In this document: piece by piece, positions 8,396 through 17,170 of the stretch
How the letters are laid out: each line of letters opens with the position of its first letter
How positions within the stretch are numbered: the first letter of the stretch is position 1
Source of the DNA: VRUE01 sp963703895
GTDB taxonomy: Bacteria > Actinomycetota > Thermoleophilia > Solirubrobacterales > 70-9
Assembly: GCA_963703895.1 (NCBI GenBank)
Contig: CAVPFX010000003.1
Coordinates: 744,001 to 808,000 of the forward strand
DNA length: 64,000 nucleotides
Direction: 5' to 3'
Translations under genes and position numbers: made by a program
The notes under the pieces: model-generated
Told to the model about the DNA's origin: nothing
Databases searched by the model: none
The model's input: the letters and a program-made list of their open reading frames with translations, nothing else

Positions 8396-8914
8396 ATGCT
8401 TCGACGGGGGACGATCCTGCTCGCCGCCTGCACGTGCCTGCTGGCGTCGGCGTCAAACGCGAGCGGCGAGACGCCGCGGGCGACGTTGCTTCCAGGCGGT
8501 CGCGCGGTGGCGCCGGCCTCGGCGCCACCCGCCGTGGAGGCGATGATCGAAGCGGCCAACCGGATCAGCCATCGCCCTTACCGCTGGGGTGGTGGCCACC
8601 GCGCCTGGGCCTCGGGCGGCTATGACTGCTCGGGCTCGGTCAGCTACGTGTTGCACGCCGCCGGCCTGCTCGAATCGCCGCTCGACTCGACCGGCTTCAT
8701 GCGCTGGGGCGGTGGCGGCGCCGGCAGCTGGGTGCGGATCTACGCCAATCACGAGCACGTCTTCGCCGTCATTGCCGGCCTGCGCTGGGACACCTCGATG
8801 ACCGACGACGGCGACCGCAGCGGTCCCGGCTGGAGCGAATACATGCGCCCGGGCAACGGCTTCCGCCTGCGCCACCCGCTCGGCCTGCTATCGGCCATAC
8901 CTTTGAGCCCCTGA
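8396..8914 (+). CDS. Secreted NlpC/P60-like cysteine peptidase
   Basis: A 172-residue protein with a cleavable signal peptide (LLAACTCLLASASNASG). The mature part has YRWGGGHR followed by GYDCSGSVSYVLHAAGLL, the catalytic-Cys region of NlpC/P60 cell-wall peptidases. A later HEHVFAVIAGLRWDTS segment can supply the histidine. NlpC/P60 enzymes cut peptidoglycan stem peptides outside the membrane. The domain is short and the third polar residue cannot be assigned, so activity is likely but unproven. It lies 33 bases after the TetR gene. A 16-base perfect hairpin starts directly after its stop. Confidence 0.75.
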   Translation: MLRRGTILLAACTCLLASASNASGETPRATLLPGGRAVAPASAPPAVEAMIEAANRISHRPYRWGGGHRAWASGGYDCSGSVSYVLHAAGLLESPLDSTGFMRWGGGGAGSWVRIYANHEHVFAVIAGLRWDTSMTDDGDRSGPGWSEYMRPGNGFRLRHPLGLLSAIPLSP

Positions 8915-8965
8915 CGAACTGCATCAACTTTTCCACCTGCTGGATAGAGAAGTTGATGCAGTTCG
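8915..8965. terminator. Perfect 16-bp inverted repeat after the NlpC-like gene
   Basis: Arms at 8915-8930 and 8950-8965 (CGAACTGCATCAACTT and its exact complement) enclose a 19-base loop. It begins one base after the stop of the upstream gene. It lacks a T tail, so it could be a terminator of the tail-less kind, or the first element of the glutamine synthetase leader. Confidence 0.55.
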
Positions 8966-8985
8966 CTTTGTCGGTGCCGACAGGC

Positions 8986-9027
8986 GGTACAAGGCGCCTT
9001 AGCGATCCTTGTACCCGAGTACAAAGG
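8986..9027 (+). promoter_or_regulatory. Alternative hairpins in the glnN leader
   Basis: GGTACAAGG (8986-8994) pairs perfectly with CCTTGTACC (9007-9015). The same CCTTGTAC can instead pair with GTACAAAGG (9019-9027) across a four-base loop with one bulge. The two stems exclude each other, the layout used by attenuators and riboswitches. It lies 112 bases before the start of glutamine synthetase. Alternatively the three GTACAA copies could be protein-binding repeats. Confidence 0.4.
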
Positions 9028-9138
9028 CATCTTCGAGCCATGCGTATTAGGCTCTTTTGGCTCTTATAAAGGGAGTAGACCGGTAACCGACCGTGCCTGC
9101 CGACCGGGCGCGACGCCAAGCGAGGGACGACTAGAGCG

Positions 9139-11289
9139 ATGACCCGTATCCGCCAGCAGAACGTGACCGCAGCCCAGTGGAGCGCCAACGGAGGGGCAAT
9201 CGGCGCGATCGACCTGACCCTGCCCGAGAACGAAGCATTCGGCGCCAACGTCTTCTCCGTCTCGGTCCAGCGCGAACGCCTGCCCGACGGCGTCTTCGAG
9301 CAGCTGCAGGGCAGCCTCGAAGCCGGCGAGGCAATCGACCTCGAGGTTGCCGACGCGGTCGCCTCGGCGATGAAGGACTGGGCCTTGGAGAAGGGCGCCA
9401 CCCACTTCACCCACGTCTTCCAGCCGCTCACCGGCTCCACCGCCGAGAAGCACGACTCCTTCTTCGAGCCGGCCGGCGGCGAGGGCAAGGCGCTTGCCGG
9501 CTTCTCCGGCAAAGAGCTGATCCAGGGCGAGCCCGACGCCTCCTCCTTCCCGACCGGCGGCGTGCGCGAAACCTTCGAGGCGCGCGGCTACACCGCCTGG
9601 GACCCGACCAGCCCCGCCTTCATCCTCGAGAACCCGAACGGCTCGCTGCTCTGCATCCCGACCGCCTTCGCCTCCTGGACCGGCGAGGCGCTCGACGCCA
9701 AGATCCCGCTGCTGCGCTCGATGGACGCGCTCTCGGGCTCGGCGATCAGGGCCCTCGGGCTGCTCGGCGACAAGGAGAGCAAACGCGTCTTCACCACGGT
9801 CGGGCCCGAGCAGGAGTACTTCCTGATCGACGAGCAGTACTTCTTCGAGCGCCCCGACCTGGTCTCGACCGGGCGCACCCTCTTCGGCGCCAAGCCGCCG
9901 AAGGGCCAGGAACTCGACGACCACTACTTCGGCACGATCCCCGAGCGCGTGCTGGCCTTCATGCTCGAGTCCGAGCTGGAGATGCGCAAGCTCGGCATCC
10001 CGGTCAAGACCCGCCACAACGAGGTCGCGCCGGCGCAGTACGAGATCGCGCCGATGTTCGAGAACTCCAACGTCGGCTCCGATCATCAGCAGCTGCTGAT
10101 GCGGGTGCTCGAAAACGTCTCCCGCCGCTACGGCCTCGTCTGCCTGCTGCACGAGAAGCCCTTCGCCGGCGTCAACGGCTCGGGCAAGCACAACAACTGG
10201 TCGATGGGCACCGACACGGGCAGCAACCTGCTCAACCCGGGCGACACGCCCGCCGACAATGTCCACTTCCTCTTCTTCTGCGCGGCCGTGATCCAGGCCG
10301 TCAACAAGCACCAGGGGCTGCTGCGCGCCTCGGCCGCGAACATCGGCCAGGACCATCGCCTCGGCGCTAACGAGGCGCCACCGGCGATCATCTCGATCTT
10401 CCTCGGCGCCGAACTGGACAAGGTCTTCGAGGCGATCGCGAGCGGCGAGGGCGATCCCCACACACCCGCCTCCTTCCTCGACCTGGGGGCAACGGTGCTG
10501 CCGCCGCTGCCCAAGGACGGCGGCGACCGCAACCGCACCTCGCCCTTTGCCTTCACCGGCAACAAGTTCGAGTTCCGGGCGCTGGGGTCGAGCATGTCGC
10601 TCGCCTTCCCCAACACGGTGCTGAACACGATCGCCGCCGAGGCGATCGACGAGATGTCCGACAAGCTCGAGGCGAAGATCGGCGGCGGCATGGACGCGGC
10701 CGAGGCGGCGATCGAGGTGGTCAAGGAGACCTACGTCGCCAGCAAGCAGATCTGCTTCAGCGGCGACAACTACTCCGAGGAGTGGCACGCCGAGGCCGAG
10801 CAGCGCGGACTGAAGAACCTGAAAACAACGCCGGATGCGCTGCTCGAGGTGATGGCCGACGACTCGGTTGCCGCCTTCGAGAAATACAGCGTGCTCTCGA
10901 AAAGGGAGCTGGAGTCCCGCTTCGAGGTCTGGGTCGAGCAGTACGCGCTGCGGGCCAACATCGAGGCGGAGACGACGTTCTCGATCGCCAAGACGATGCT
11001 GCTGCCGGCGGCACTGCGCCACCTGGCGCTGATCTCCGAGGCCGGTGTCTCGAGTCTCGAAGGCGAGGTTCGTGGCCTGATCGAGGAGCTCTCGACCGCG
11101 CTTGACGCGCTGGAGAAGGCCAATGCCGAGCCGACCGAGCTCGAGGGCCTGGAGCTGGCGCTCTTCGCTCGCGACGAGCAGCTGGCCAAGAGCGGCACGG
11201 TGCGCGAGGCCGCCGACAAGCTGGAGAAGGTCGTCGCCGACGACCTCTGGCCGCTGCCGAAGTACGAGGAGATGCTCTTCATCAAGTAG
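9139..11289 (+). CDS. glnN: Type III glutamine synthetase
   Basis: A 716-residue enzyme, the length of GSIII rather than the roughly 450-470 residues of GSI. It makes glutamine from glutamate, ammonium and ATP. Residues about 340-352 carry NGSGKHNNWSMGT, the substrate/ATP-site motif of the family. TTVGPEQEYFLID and RHNEVAPAQYEIAPMFE supply metal-binding glutamates. GSIII forms dodecamers and lacks the adenylylation loop of GSI. The leader of more than 200 bases contains a 16-base perfect hairpin and two mutually exclusive stems, which suggests control by attenuation or a regulator. The gene is convergent with the phosphoesterase gene and overlaps its end by eight bases. Confidence 0.95.
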   Translation: MTRIRQQNVTAAQWSANGGAIGAIDLTLPENEAFGANVFSVSVQRERLPDGVFEQLQGSLEAGEAIDLEVADAVASAMKDWALEKGATHFTHVFQPLTGSTAEKHDSFFEPAGGEGKALAGFSGKELIQGEPDASSFPTGGVRETFEARGYTAWDPTSPAFILENPNGSLLCIPTAFASWTGEALDAKIPLLRSMDALSGSAIRALGLLGDKESKRVFTTVGPEQEYFLIDEQYFFERPDLVSTGRTLFGAKPPKGQELDDHYFGTIPERVLAFMLESELEMRKLGIPVKTRHNEVAPAQYEIAPMFENSNVGSDHQQLLMRVLENVSRRYGLVCLLHEKPFAGVNGSGKHNNWSMGTDTGSNLLNPGDTPADNVHFLFFCAAVIQAVNKHQGLLRASAANIGQDHRLGANEAPPAIISIFLGAELDKVFEAIASGEGDPHTPASFLDLGATVLPPLPKDGGDRNRTSPFAFTGNKFEFRALGSSMSLAFPNTVLNTIAAEAIDEMSDKLEAKIGGGMDAAEAAIEVVKETYVASKQICFSGDNYSEEWHAEAEQRGLKNLKTTPDALLEVMADDSVAAFEKYSVLSKRELESRFEVWVEQYALRANIEAETTFSIAKTMLLPAALRHLALISEAGVSSLEGEVRGLIEELSTALDALEKANAEPTELEGLELALFARDEQLAKSGTVREAADKLEKVVADDLWPLPKYEEMLFIK

Positions 11290-12529
11290 CGGCTGGGAGT
11301 CCCGCGCCGCCGTTCAGAGGATTGAGGTCGACGAGGAGCTCGAGTAGACGGGGATCGGGCTCCTCGTCGTCGATCACGATCGCCGTGCCGGGCCAGGCGT
11401 AGCGGAGGTAGCGGGCGTAGGCCTGGCGTGAGCCCAGGTCGGGCTCATAGATCCAGGAGCCGGTGTTCCAGTAGCGCGTGCGCGAGCCGTTGCCGCAGCG
11501 CACGTCGGCCAGCGGCTGGTGGGTATGGGCGAAAACGATCCGCTCCGCCTCCCTGTCCCAGCCGAGGTTGGCCGTCACCTTGGCGAAGGCTTCGAGCGCG
11601 TGCTCGGAAGGGTCGCTGGGTGAGATCACCGAGGCGGCCGGGTAGGCCGGGTGGACCCAGGCAGCCTGCGGCGCCGGTTGCTCGCGGCGCTGACGCTCCG
11701 CCTCCGCCCGCACGACCGAGTCGAAATGGGACTCGCTGGGCAGTATCTCGCTGTCGCTGGCGCCGTCACCGACGCCGCGGTCGCGCAGCTCCGCCGAGAG
11801 CCGCTTGAGGCCGCGCACCGGCAGACCAAGGGTCGAGGCGAGGCGCCCCGCCCGTTGCACGGCGCGGAAGACGTTCTGCTGCGCGTGCGTCCCGTGCGGC
11901 ATCTGGGCGGCGATATAGAGCCACTCGGTCAGCAGGGTGATCGTCGACTCGTAGTCCTCGATCGTCTTCGGGTCCTCGGGGCCGCCGGTGGCAATAGCCC
12001 AGAGCACCTTGGTCAGGATCCGGTCGCCGCGCGAGCCGGTGAGCCGGGCGTGCGGATCGAGGTAGTGCCCGTGCGTGCAAAGCACGCCGCCGAAGCTGTA
12101 GGTGGGGTAGGCGATCTCGATCTGCACCCCGGGCAAGCGGCGGGCGAGGAAGGAGCGGAAGAAGCCCGGGCCCGGCGAGGCGGAGTCGAGCGCAGGCTCG
12201 CCGCTGAGAAGCGGTGAGCGGCCGGCGGCCAGCTGCGCCTCGAGCCGGTTCTCAACGTCACGGTGGACGAGGTGGTGGTCGTGGTTGCCGGCGAGGAAGA
12301 CGAGCCGCTTGCCGACCAGGTTGGCGGCGATCAGATCGAGCAGGCCGGCGGATGCGTCAACCGCGTCGCCGACCGAGCCGAAGAGGAAGTCGAAGAGGTC
12401 GCCGAGGAAGATCAGCTCGTCGATGCCCACGAACTCGGGCGCCAGGCGCTCGAGGAAGAACTCCTCGCGCAGCAGGTCGCGCCCGGTCCAGGCGCCGAAG
12501 TGGGTGTCGGAGATGACCAGCGCCCGCAT
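11282..12529 (-). CDS. Calcineurin-like metallophosphoesterase
   Basis: A 415-residue protein with the full metallophosphoesterase motif series: ISDTHFGAW at residues 6-14, FLGDLFDF near 40, AGNHDHHLV near 80, CTHGHYLDPHARL near 150 and FAHTHQPL near 340. These residues bind two metal ions. The family includes phosphodiesterases, phosphatases and nucleases, and the substrate cannot be told from sequence. A long insert between the fourth and fifth motifs is unusual. It lies twelve bases downstream of the P450 gene and in the same direction, so the two are probably co-transcribed. Confidence 0.85.
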   Translation of the reverse strand: MRALVISDTHFGAWTGRDLLREEFFLERLAPEFVGIDELIFLGDLFDFLFGSVGDAVDASAGLLDLIAANLVGKRLVFLAGNHDHHLVHRDVENRLEAQLAAGRSPLLSGEPALDSASPGPGFFRSFLARRLPGVQIEIAYPTYSFGGVLCTHGHYLDPHARLTGSRGDRILTKVLWAIATGGPEDPKTIEDYESTITLLTEWLYIAAQMPHGTHAQQNVFRAVQRAGRLASTLGLPVRGLKRLSAELRDRGVGDGASDSEILPSESHFDSVVRAEAERQRREQPAPQAAWVHPAYPAASVISPSDPSEHALEAFAKVTANLGWDREAERIVFAHTHQPLADVRCGNGSRTRYWNTGSWIYEPDLGSRQAYARYLRYAWPGTAIVIDDEEPDPRLLELLVDLNPLNGGAGLPAAT

Positions 12530-12541
12530 CCTGCGGGCAGG

Positions 12542-13996
12542 CTACTGACGCGGCAGCACCCGCATCCGCAGGCCGCCCCGGGGCGAGAGGGTCGGCATCT
12601 GGCGCACGGTCATCGTGCGGCCCGGCATCGCGTCGAGGCGCAGCCGCTGCAGCAGCATCGTCGCCACCAGCTTCACCTCGATCTGGCCGAAGCGCTTGCC
12701 GATGCAGATCCGCCGCCCGCCGCCGAAGGGCACGTAGGCGCCGCGCGGCAGCGCCGCCTTGCGCTCGCGGGTGAAGCGCTCGGGAATGAAGGCCTCCGGC
12801 TCGGGAAAAACCTCGGGCAGGCGGTGGCTGGCCCAGGAGCAGTAGTTGACGTAGGCACCGCGAGCGACGCTGTGGCCGCCGAACTCGAAATCGCGCACCG
12901 CCCGGCGCGGGCCGATCCAGGCGGGTGGGTAGAGGCGCAGGACCTCGTCGAGCACCATGTCGAGATAAGGCATCTCGCGCTCGAGCCTGTCGATGTCAGG
13001 AATCTCGCCCCCGAGGACCTCATCCTGCTCCGCGCAAAGCCTGGCGACGACGTCGGGGTGACGGGCCAGCTCGTGCATCATGAAGGTCAGGGTCGAGGTC
13101 GAGGTGTCGTGACCGGCGAACATCAGCGTCATCACCTGGTCGCGGATCTCCTTGTCGGCAAACCCCTCGCCGGCCTCGTCGCGGACGCCGACGAGCAGGC
13201 TGAGAATGTCCATCTTGGTCTCGTCGGGACTTGCCCGGCGCTGGGCGATCTCGCCGTAGACGATCTCGTCCAGCACGGCGCGCGAGCGCGTCATCTTCGA
13301 CCAGGGCGAGCCGGGCCCGCGCAGCAACCGCAAGTGAAAGTCAGTGCCGTAGAAGCCAAGTGCCCGCTCGAAGTGCTCGGCCGCCGCCGCGCCCTTGCCG
13401 GCCTCGTCGGGGTCGAGGCCGAGCAGGGCCCGCATCGCGATCCGCATCGCCAGCCCGCGCATCCACTCGTAGACGTCGACGACCTGCCCGTCGTGCAGGC
13501 GCTCGATCGTCGGCGTCGCCTCGGCCACCATCGCCTCCACGGAGGCGGCCACCTGCTCGCGGTGGAAGGCGGGCATCATGATCTCGCGGGCGCGGTCGTG
13601 GTAGGCGTCGTCGATCGTCAACAGGCCGTCGCCGAGCAGCGGGATCAGGTCGCCGAAGCTCGACTCGCGCCAGTGGAAGTTCTCCGGGTGGGCGACGGTT
13701 ACGAAGTGGTTCGCCTCCGGCCCCAGCATGAAGATCACCGGGCTGTGCAGGAGGCGGACGCTGAAGATCGGCCCGTGCTCCTCGTAGAGGGAGAGCAGCA
13801 GCGGCAGCGGATCGCGGGCGGCCTGAAGGGTGGTGCCAAAGCTGAATTTCTGCGGACCGGGTGGGTAGCTGCCGCGGCGGCGCACCCGGGTCTCGGCCCA
13901 GACGTCATCGAGCACGCGCACGACCGGGTTGGCGCTGAGCTGCTTCGGCGGTTCGACCCGTCGCCCCACTCGCGTCTCGCGTGCTTCAACCGCCAT
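12542..13996 (-). CDS. Cytochrome P450
   Basis: A 484-residue haem monooxygenase. The I-helix oxygen-activation motif AGHDTST is near residue 293, the ExxR motif is in DEVLRLYPPAW, and the haem-ligand loop FGGGRRICIG has Cys near residue 431. The layout resembles CYP102/CYP110-like fatty-acid or terpene hydroxylases more than narrow bacterial P450s, which is an inference. It is the first gene of a two-gene unit with the metallophosphoesterase. A near-palindrome at 14010-14031 sits directly upstream and resembles the operator in front of the acyl-CoA dehydrogenase at 31 kb, so a lipid-responsive TetR regulator may control it. Confidence 0.93.
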   Translation of the reverse strand: MAVEARETRVGRRVEPPKQLSANPVVRVLDDVWAETRVRRRGSYPPGPQKFSFGTTLQAARDPLPLLLSLYEEHGPIFSVRLLHSPVIFMLGPEANHFVTVAHPENFHWRESSFGDLIPLLGDGLLTIDDAYHDRAREIMMPAFHREQVAASVEAMVAEATPTIERLHDGQVVDVYEWMRGLAMRIAMRALLGLDPDEAGKGAAAAEHFERALGFYGTDFHLRLLRGPGSPWSKMTRSRAVLDEIVYGEIAQRRASPDETKMDILSLLVGVRDEAGEGFADKEIRDQVMTLMFAGHDTSTSTLTFMMHELARHPDVVARLCAEQDEVLGGEIPDIDRLEREMPYLDMVLDEVLRLYPPAWIGPRRAVRDFEFGGHSVARGAYVNYCSWASHRLPEVFPEPEAFIPERFTRERKAALPRGAYVPFGGGRRICIGKRFGQIEVKLVATMLLQRLRLDAMPGRTMTVRQMPTLSPRGGLRMRVLPRQ

Positions 13997-14009
13997 GCGG
14001 GGATCCTAG

Positions 14010-14031
14010 TTGGCTGACTGGCCAGCTAACC
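14010..14031. promoter_or_regulatory. Near-palindromic operator upstream of P450
   Basis: GTTGGCTG and CAGCTAAC flank an inner ACTGGC, forming a dyad with one arm mismatch 14 bases before the P450 start. The core TGACTGGCCAG differs by one base from TGACTGGTCAG, found in the perfect palindrome at 31232-31247. Confidence 0.5.
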
Positions 14032-14042
14032 ATCCGGAGCAC

Positions 14043-15239
14043 CTACCCCCAAAGGACACCATCGACAGCGGGCGGCTGAAGGCCTCGAATCGCCTCATCC
14101 GCGGGAACCCAGCCAGTCGGGCTAGACCGAAGGAGGCCGAGCTGCTTGATGGCATTGAGATCCCGACTGAGCGTCTTCTCGGTCTTGGTCGCATATGCCG
14201 CGGCAAGCCGCGGGGAAAGTTCAGGGATTGCTCGCTTGGATATCGGGTTACCGGAGGCATGAAAGGACCGAGATAGATCCAGAACGAGGCGAAGTCTCCT
14301 GCTATCCGTTTCCGAACGGCGATCTCCGAAGGTTTGGTGGACGTACTGAGCCCATCTGTCTTCAAATTGCTGCTTCCAGATCACCGCCAGCTGCTCGCGA
14401 AGCTGGTCAACGAAACCCTGAGCCGCGTAGGCAAGAAAAGAGACGAGTCCACTCGGCTCGCGACTTGAGATAGAGAGCTGCCGGTAATACTCGGCCCGCG
14501 TTTGGTTGTAGTGGTTGGACAGAAGCTGGGAGGTAGGCACAGGAAAGCCAGCACTCAGAAGAATCTGAAGCTCGAGCAGTCGCGCCGTTCGACCGTTGCC
14601 GTCGCCAAAGGGATGGATCCAAGCGAGGTAGAGGTGTGCGACTACTGCCTTGACGATTGCGAGGGGGGCTCCCAGCTGAGGCGCGTCAGCAGGGGCATCG
14701 AACTCGTCGCTATTGAGCCAGCGACACAGCCGCTTCAGCAAATACTCGGCGTCCTCCGCCGGTGCCGCCCGATAAGGACCGACGACAACAGAGTGCGCCC
14801 GAATCTCGCCCGGCACAACATCCTTCTCAACCTCGAGCCCATCGAGTATCAGCCGGTTGTACTCCCGCAATCGCTCAACCGTGAAGGGGAGGTCAGGATC
14901 GCTCAACAGCTCCTCGCGCGCAACGTTGTAAGCAGCCAAGACATTCTCAATCTCCCTCTCGAGATATTCCCGAGAGGGAGGCAACTCCAACGTACCCTGC
15001 AGAACCCCTCGCACTTCCTCCTCGGAAAGCGTGTTTCCCTCGATCGCAGTCGTGGCACGCATGCCCTTTGCGAGGTAGACCTGCAGGAGCTCGCCTGCTG
15101 CTTGCGGGGAAAGGAGAGCACGACCTACGTGCTGGCTCTTGGACTTGGCCTCACCCAGCAGCACCCATGTCGGGGCGGGAGCGTCCCGTAGATCGACCTT
15201 GAAATCGATGTGCTTATGGGTCTCTAGATATCGCTTCAC
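14043..15239 (-). CDS. Fic-family protein (AMPylase-type) with inhibitory helix motif
   Basis: A 398-residue protein. The catalytic motif HPFGDGNGRTAR near residue 208 matches the canonical HPFxDGNGRxxR of Fic enzymes, which transfer AMP or other nucleotide parts to hydroxyl groups of target proteins. An N-terminal TTAIEGN (residues about 63-69) matches the class II inhibitory motif (S/T)xxxE(G/N), so basal activity is expected to be restrained. The C-terminal 100 residues look like a winged helix. A TATAAT element lies just upstream. Its base composition is visibly less GC-rich than its neighbours, which suggests acquisition. It stands alone between P450 and rlmN. No antitoxin gene is adjacent, consistent with an internal inhibitory helix. 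Confidence 0.9.
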   Translation of the reverse strand: MKRYLETHKHIDFKVDLRDAPAPTWVLLGEAKSKSQHVGRALLSPQAAGELLQVYLAKGMRATTAIEGNTLSEEEVRGVLQGTLELPPSREYLEREIENVLAAYNVAREELLSDPDLPFTVERLREYNRLILDGLEVEKDVVPGEIRAHSVVVGPYRAAPAEDAEYLLKRLCRWLNSDEFDAPADAPQLGAPLAIVKAVVAHLYLAWIHPFGDGNGRTARLLELQILLSAGFPVPTSQLLSNHYNQTRAEYYRQLSISSREPSGLVSFLAYAAQGFVDQLREQLAVIWKQQFEDRWAQYVHQTFGDRRSETDSRRLRLVLDLSRSFHASGNPISKRAIPELSPRLAAAYATKTEKTLSRDLNAIKQLGLLRSSPTGWVPADEAIRGLQPPAVDGVLWG

Positions 15240-15304
15240 AAAGGGCTAGAAGCGATTATAGCCGCCTATTTGTCCCTGTATGTGTCCAAAGAGGTGTCTA
15301 ACGG

Positions 15305-16285
15305 TCAGTTGCGAGCCGCCGCGAGCTGACCGCAGGCGGCGTCGATGTCACGCCCGCGGGTGAGGCGGACCGTCGCGGTCAGGCGATGCTCGGCGAGGAT
15401 CGCGCGGAAGCGCTCGATCTGCTCCGGCGGAGAGCCGTCGTAGGCGCCGGTCGGGTTGTAGGGGATCAGGTTGACCTTGTAGGCGCGCGAATCGAGCAGC
15501 GCGGCCAGTTCACGGGCGTGCTCGGGGTGGTCGTTGACGCCATCGAGCATCACGTACTCGACGAAGACCTTGCGGCGGCGGCGGGCGCGGTAGCGCTCGC
15601 AGGCGGCCAGCACTTCCGCCAGCGGGTAGCGGTCATTTACCGGCATCAACTGTGAGCGCAGGCCGTCATTGGGGGCGTGCAGGGAGAGCGCCAGGCTGAC
15701 CGGCATCTCGCACTCGGCGAGCCGATCGATGCCCGGCACCCAGCCGACGGTCGAGATCGCCGTGCGCCGGTGGGTGACGCCGATCTGCGGCAGCGCCTCG
15801 CAGGCAGCGAGGACCGCATCGAGGTTCATCGTCGGCTCCCCCATCCCCATGAAGACGACGTGGTCAATCGCTTCGCCGCGGCGGAAGTGCAGCGCCTGGT
15901 CGAGGATCTCGTCGGCACTGAGGTTGCGACCGAACTTCATCTTGCCGGTGGCGCAGAAGGAGCAGGTGAGCGGGCAACCCGACTGCGAGGAGAGGCAGAC
16001 CGAGCGCCTGCCATCCCGATAGCGCATCAGCACGGCCTCGATCGCGCGACCGTCGGCGGTGTGGAAGAGCGCCTTGACGGTGCCGTCGTCGGACTTCGCC
16101 TCGGCCTTCAGCTCCAGGGTCGAGAGCGGCACCTCGGCGGCCAGGCGCTCGCGCAGCGTCGCCGGCAGGTTGGTCATCTCCTCGTAGCCGCTCGCGCCGC
16201 GCGCGACCCACTCCCAGACCTGGGCGGCGCGATACGCGGGCTCGCCTGCGTCGGCGAGCTTACGGTCGAGGAGGACGCGGTCCAC
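15305..16285 (-). CDS. rlmN: 23S rRNA (adenine2503-C2)-methyltransferase RlmN
   Basis: A radical SAM enzyme that methylates C2 of A2503 in 23S rRNA and of A37 in some tRNAs. The CxxxCxxC cluster motif is in GCPLTCSFCATGKMKFGRN near residue 105. GEPTMNLDAVL and the catalytic C-terminal Cys in DIDAACGQLAAARN are also present. From the GTG at 16285 the protein has 326 residues. The reading frame is open for 26 more codons upstream, but that extension does not resemble RlmN and would run into the promoter of the divergent gene at 16338. Confidence 0.92.
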   Translation of the reverse strand: MDRVLLDRKLADAGEPAYRAAQVWEWVARGASGYEEMTNLPATLRERLAAEVPLSTLELKAEAKSDDGTVKALFHTADGRAIEAVLMRYRDGRRSVCLSSQSGCPLTCSFCATGKMKFGRNLSADEILDQALHFRRGEAIDHVVFMGMGEPTMNLDAVLAACEALPQIGVTHRRTAISTVGWVPGIDRLAECEMPVSLALSLHAPNDGLRSQLMPVNDRYPLAEVLAACERYRARRRRKVFVEYVMLDGVNDHPEHARELAALLDSRAYKVNLIPYNPTGAYDGSPPEQIERFRAILAEHRLTATVRLTRGRDIDAACGQLAAARN

Positions 16286-16337
16286 GGGCCGAGTGTACGG
16301 ACGCCAAGCGGCCGGGCGGGAGTAAATTCGCTGCTGG

Positions 16338-17170
16338 ATGAGCGAGCAAGCTGATCGAGCCAAGCGGTTCCTGGCGCTGCACAGGGCGAGAGGCCTCTGC
16401 TGCTCCCCAACCCCTGGGACCGGGGCTCGGCAAAGCTGTTTGCCTCGCTCGGCTTCGAGGCGCTGGCGACGACGAGCAGCGGCGCGGCGGTGACGCTCGG
16501 CCTGCTGGACGGCGCGGTGAAGCGGGAGGACGCGCTTGCGAGTGCGGCTTCGATCGTCGAGCGCAACCGACCTGCCGGTGTCCGCCGACCTCGAGAACGG
16601 CTTCGCCGACGATCCGGCCGGAGTGGCCGAGACCCTGCGCCTGGCGCTCGCCGCCGGCCTCGCCGGCGCCTCGATCGAGGACTACAGCGGTCGCGAGGAG
16701 GCGCCGATCTACGAGATCGGCGCGGCAGCCGAGCGAGTTGCCGCGGCAGCCGAGGTCGCGCACGGCGGGCCGGTCCGCTGGTCCTCACCGCGCGGGCGGA
16801 GAACCACTGCGCGGGGTCACCGACCTCGGCCGACACGATCGCCCGCCTGCAGGCCTACCAAGAGGCCGGTGCGGACGTCCTCTACGCACCCGGCCTCAGC
16901 CGCCTCGAGGACATCCGCCAGGTCGTCTCCTCGGTCGATCTCCCCGTCAACGTCCTCGCCTTCCCGGGGTGCCCTCCGTGCCCGAGCTGGCGGCCGTCGG
17001 GGTGCGGCGCGTCTCGGTCGGCGGTGCCTTTGCCTTCGCCGCACTGGGCGCGGCGGTCGAAGCGGCGCAGGAGCTGCTCGACGAAGGCACCTATGGCTAC
17101 CTGGAGCGGGCCGGGGTCGGCCTGCGGAGCGCTCGGACGGCGTTCGCCGCGGCGGCGGACCGGCGCCTAG
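16338..17170 (+). pseudogene. Isocitrate lyase / PEP mutase family protein, several frameshifts
   Basis: Stitching frames gives one family-typical protein of about 275 residues: MSEQADRAKRFLALHRARG, then PLLLPNPWDRGSAKLF, ALATTSSGAAVTLGLLDGA, LPVSADLENGFADDP, SIEDYSGREEAPIYEIG, LQAYQEAGADVLYAPGL and VPELAAVGVRRVSVGG. At least four shifts are needed (near 16391, 16562, 16780 and 16968). The family includes oxaloacetate hydrolases, methylisocitrate lyases and PEP mutases; the exact substrate is unknown. The TAG at 17168-17170 overlaps the stop of the amine oxidase gene on the other strand. Since the neighbours are broken in the same way, sequence error is as likely as real decay. Confidence 0.7.

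Noticed and set aside
9064..11022. Long open frame of 652 codons on the reverse strand across glnN
   Set aside because: Antisense shadow of a high-GC gene; composition is Arg/Val/Gly-rich without family motifs, and glnN is unambiguous.
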